Of a stretch of DNA of 5,668 nt, positions 5,068 through 5,668 are shown one piece after another. How positions within the stretch are numbered: position 1 is the first letter of the stretch; the number at the start of each line of letters is the position of its first letter. This DNA is from an uncultured Oscillospiraceae bacterium. GTDB lineage: Bacteria; Bacillota; Clostridia; Oscillospirales; Oscillospiraceae. The DNA is taken from positions 1 to 5,668 of the forward strand of contig CAJULD010000086.1 of the NCBI GenBank assembly GCA_910587505.1, written 5' to 3'. The notes under the pieces were generated by a model. That model saw nothing but the letters and a program-made list of their open reading frames with translations, did not search any database and had not been told where the DNA came from. Made by a program: the position numbers and the translations under genes.

Positions 5068-5655
5068 CTAATTCCCGGCCTTTATTTGCCGGATGGCCTC
5101 TTTGACAAGGGACACCAGCCACTTGTCCACGGAGACCCTTTCTTCTGCCTTCAGCTTCTTTGCCCTAGCGCCGTCGTTCTTCCTCCAGGACATTGACATA
5201 TACTGAACATCCCGGACCTTCTTGGTCCAGATGCCGCTACGCTCCAGGCTGATAATCTCCAAATCGAGGCAAATCTGGATGTACTCCAGCATGAGCGAGC
5301 AGTTGTCCAGAATCTTTCCGATGAGCTGGAGCCGCTCCTCATGCTCAGTGGCGAACATCTTCCCGTTGGCGGCGTGGATGTATCGCACGATGTCCTTCGC
5401 AATCATCCGAATATCCTCGCCATAGCAGCGGTAGGTGGCTTTCGTGAAGCCCTTCTTATTCTTGCGGTCGAGGACGCCGATCACCTGAGCGCAGACCTGC
5501 TTCACATCCCGGATGTCATCCAGAGCTGCGATTTTCTTGATGATTTCCCGCACGTCCCGGACGCTTATGTCGTCGGTCACTATCTTCGTGACCTGATTGG
5601 TGTACCGTAGCAGCTCCCTGGCCCGGTTGCCCAGCAGAAATTCCTTGTCAGCCAA
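5068..5655 (-). CDS. avd: Avd-like DGR accessory variability protein
   Basis: This 195-residue, almost wholly alpha-helical protein is rich in Lys and Arg. Helices are apparent at about residues 8-26, 31-63, 76-96 and 103-135, with KKGFTKATYRCYGEDIRMIA (67-86) and a C-terminal part with SGIWTKKVRDVQYMSMSWRK followed by a basic region. This fits Avd-type four-helix bundle proteins, which assemble as rings, bind the reverse transcriptase and nucleic acid, and are required for mutagenic homing. It is longer than the Bordetella protein (about 128 residues), as in a Bacillota-type subgroup. Position directly before TR and RT supports the call. The TTG start at 5655 is set by AGGAGG seven bases upstream. 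No catalytic motif is expected or seen. Confidence 0.85.
   Translation of the reverse strand: MADKEFLLGNRARELLRYTNQVTKIVTDDISVRDVREIIKKIAALDDIRDVKQVCAQVIGVLDRKNKKGFTKATYRCYGEDIRMIAKDIVRYIHAANGKMFATEHEERLQLIGKILDNCSLMLEYIQICLDLEIISLERSGIWTKKVRDVQYMSMSWRKNDGARAKKLKAEERVSVDKWLVSLVKEAIRQIKAGN
5081..5108 (-). promoter_or_regulatory. Weak candidate promoter for TR RNA inside the end of avd
   Basis: The minus strand has TTGTCA (5108-5103; five of six bases match the -35 consensus), a 16-base spacer, then AATAAA (5086-5081; four of six match the -10 consensus). Transcription would start near 5074, just before the 5' hairpin. Matches this weak are easily found by chance, and the element lies inside a coding sequence. 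Confidence 0.2.
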
Positions 5656-5662
5656 ACGGACA

Positions 5663-5668
5663 CCTCCT
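5663..5668 (-). promoter_or_regulatory. Ribosome binding site of avd
   Basis: AGGAGG at the window edge lies seven bases before the TTG at 5655 and fixes the avd start despite the weak initiation codon. Anything upstream, including the main promoter, is outside the window. Confidence 0.8.

Noticed and set aside
4423..5196. 257-residue open frame on the plus strand across RT, TR and avd
   Set aside because: It crosses three well-supported minus-strand elements, has no ribosome site and no family resemblance.

Overview
The window is a stretch of phage or prophage DNA in which every supported gene reads on the minus strand, so transcription runs from high to low coordinates. The AGGAGG-type ribosome sites, the small CD1375-like proteins, the phage lysozyme fold and the moderately high GC point to a Bacillota host, most likely a gut Clostridia/Oscillospiraceae-type bacterium. 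That taxonomic reading is inference.

The right half (about 3430-5668) is a complete diversity-generating retroelement (DGR). In transcription order it holds an Avd-like accessory protein (5655-5068), a 141-base template repeat TR (5023-4883), a structured spacer, a DGR-type reverse transcriptase (4645-3455), and a target gene (3431-1563) carrying the variable repeat VR (2943-2803). TR and VR align over 141 positions without gaps. They differ at 19 positions, and 17 of these fall on TR-strand adenines (17 of 33 adenines changed, against 2 of 108 other bases). This is the adenine-specific mutagenesis signature of a DGR. The target has an N-terminal DUF6273/C-type-lectin-like domain, with VR as its last segment, then two fibronectin-III-like modules and two further beta-rich regions. 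It looks like a phage tail-tip or receptor-binding protein whose binding face is diversified.

The left half (1-1563) holds genes typical of the region between tail fibre and lysis: a small coiled-coil protein, two tandem paralogous CD1375-type miniproteins, a membrane-anchored protein, a holin-like two-helix membrane protein, and the start of a phage lysozyme cut off by the window edge. Several junctions are TAATG or ATGA overlaps, as expected of one translationally coupled operon.

The less ordinary signals lie around TR. TR sits between two hairpins with the same six-base-pair stem (5045-5060 and 4849-4864). The TR-to-RT spacer can fold into a 9-bp hairpin whose loop is complementary to an upstream 8-mer, giving a possible pseudoknot just before the RT ribosome site. 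VR lies in the N-terminal third of the target, not at its C-terminus. Avd and RT both start with TTG, while the target starts with ATG after a perfect AGGAGG. No second VR, tRNA, CRISPR array, insertion sequence or attachment site was seen.
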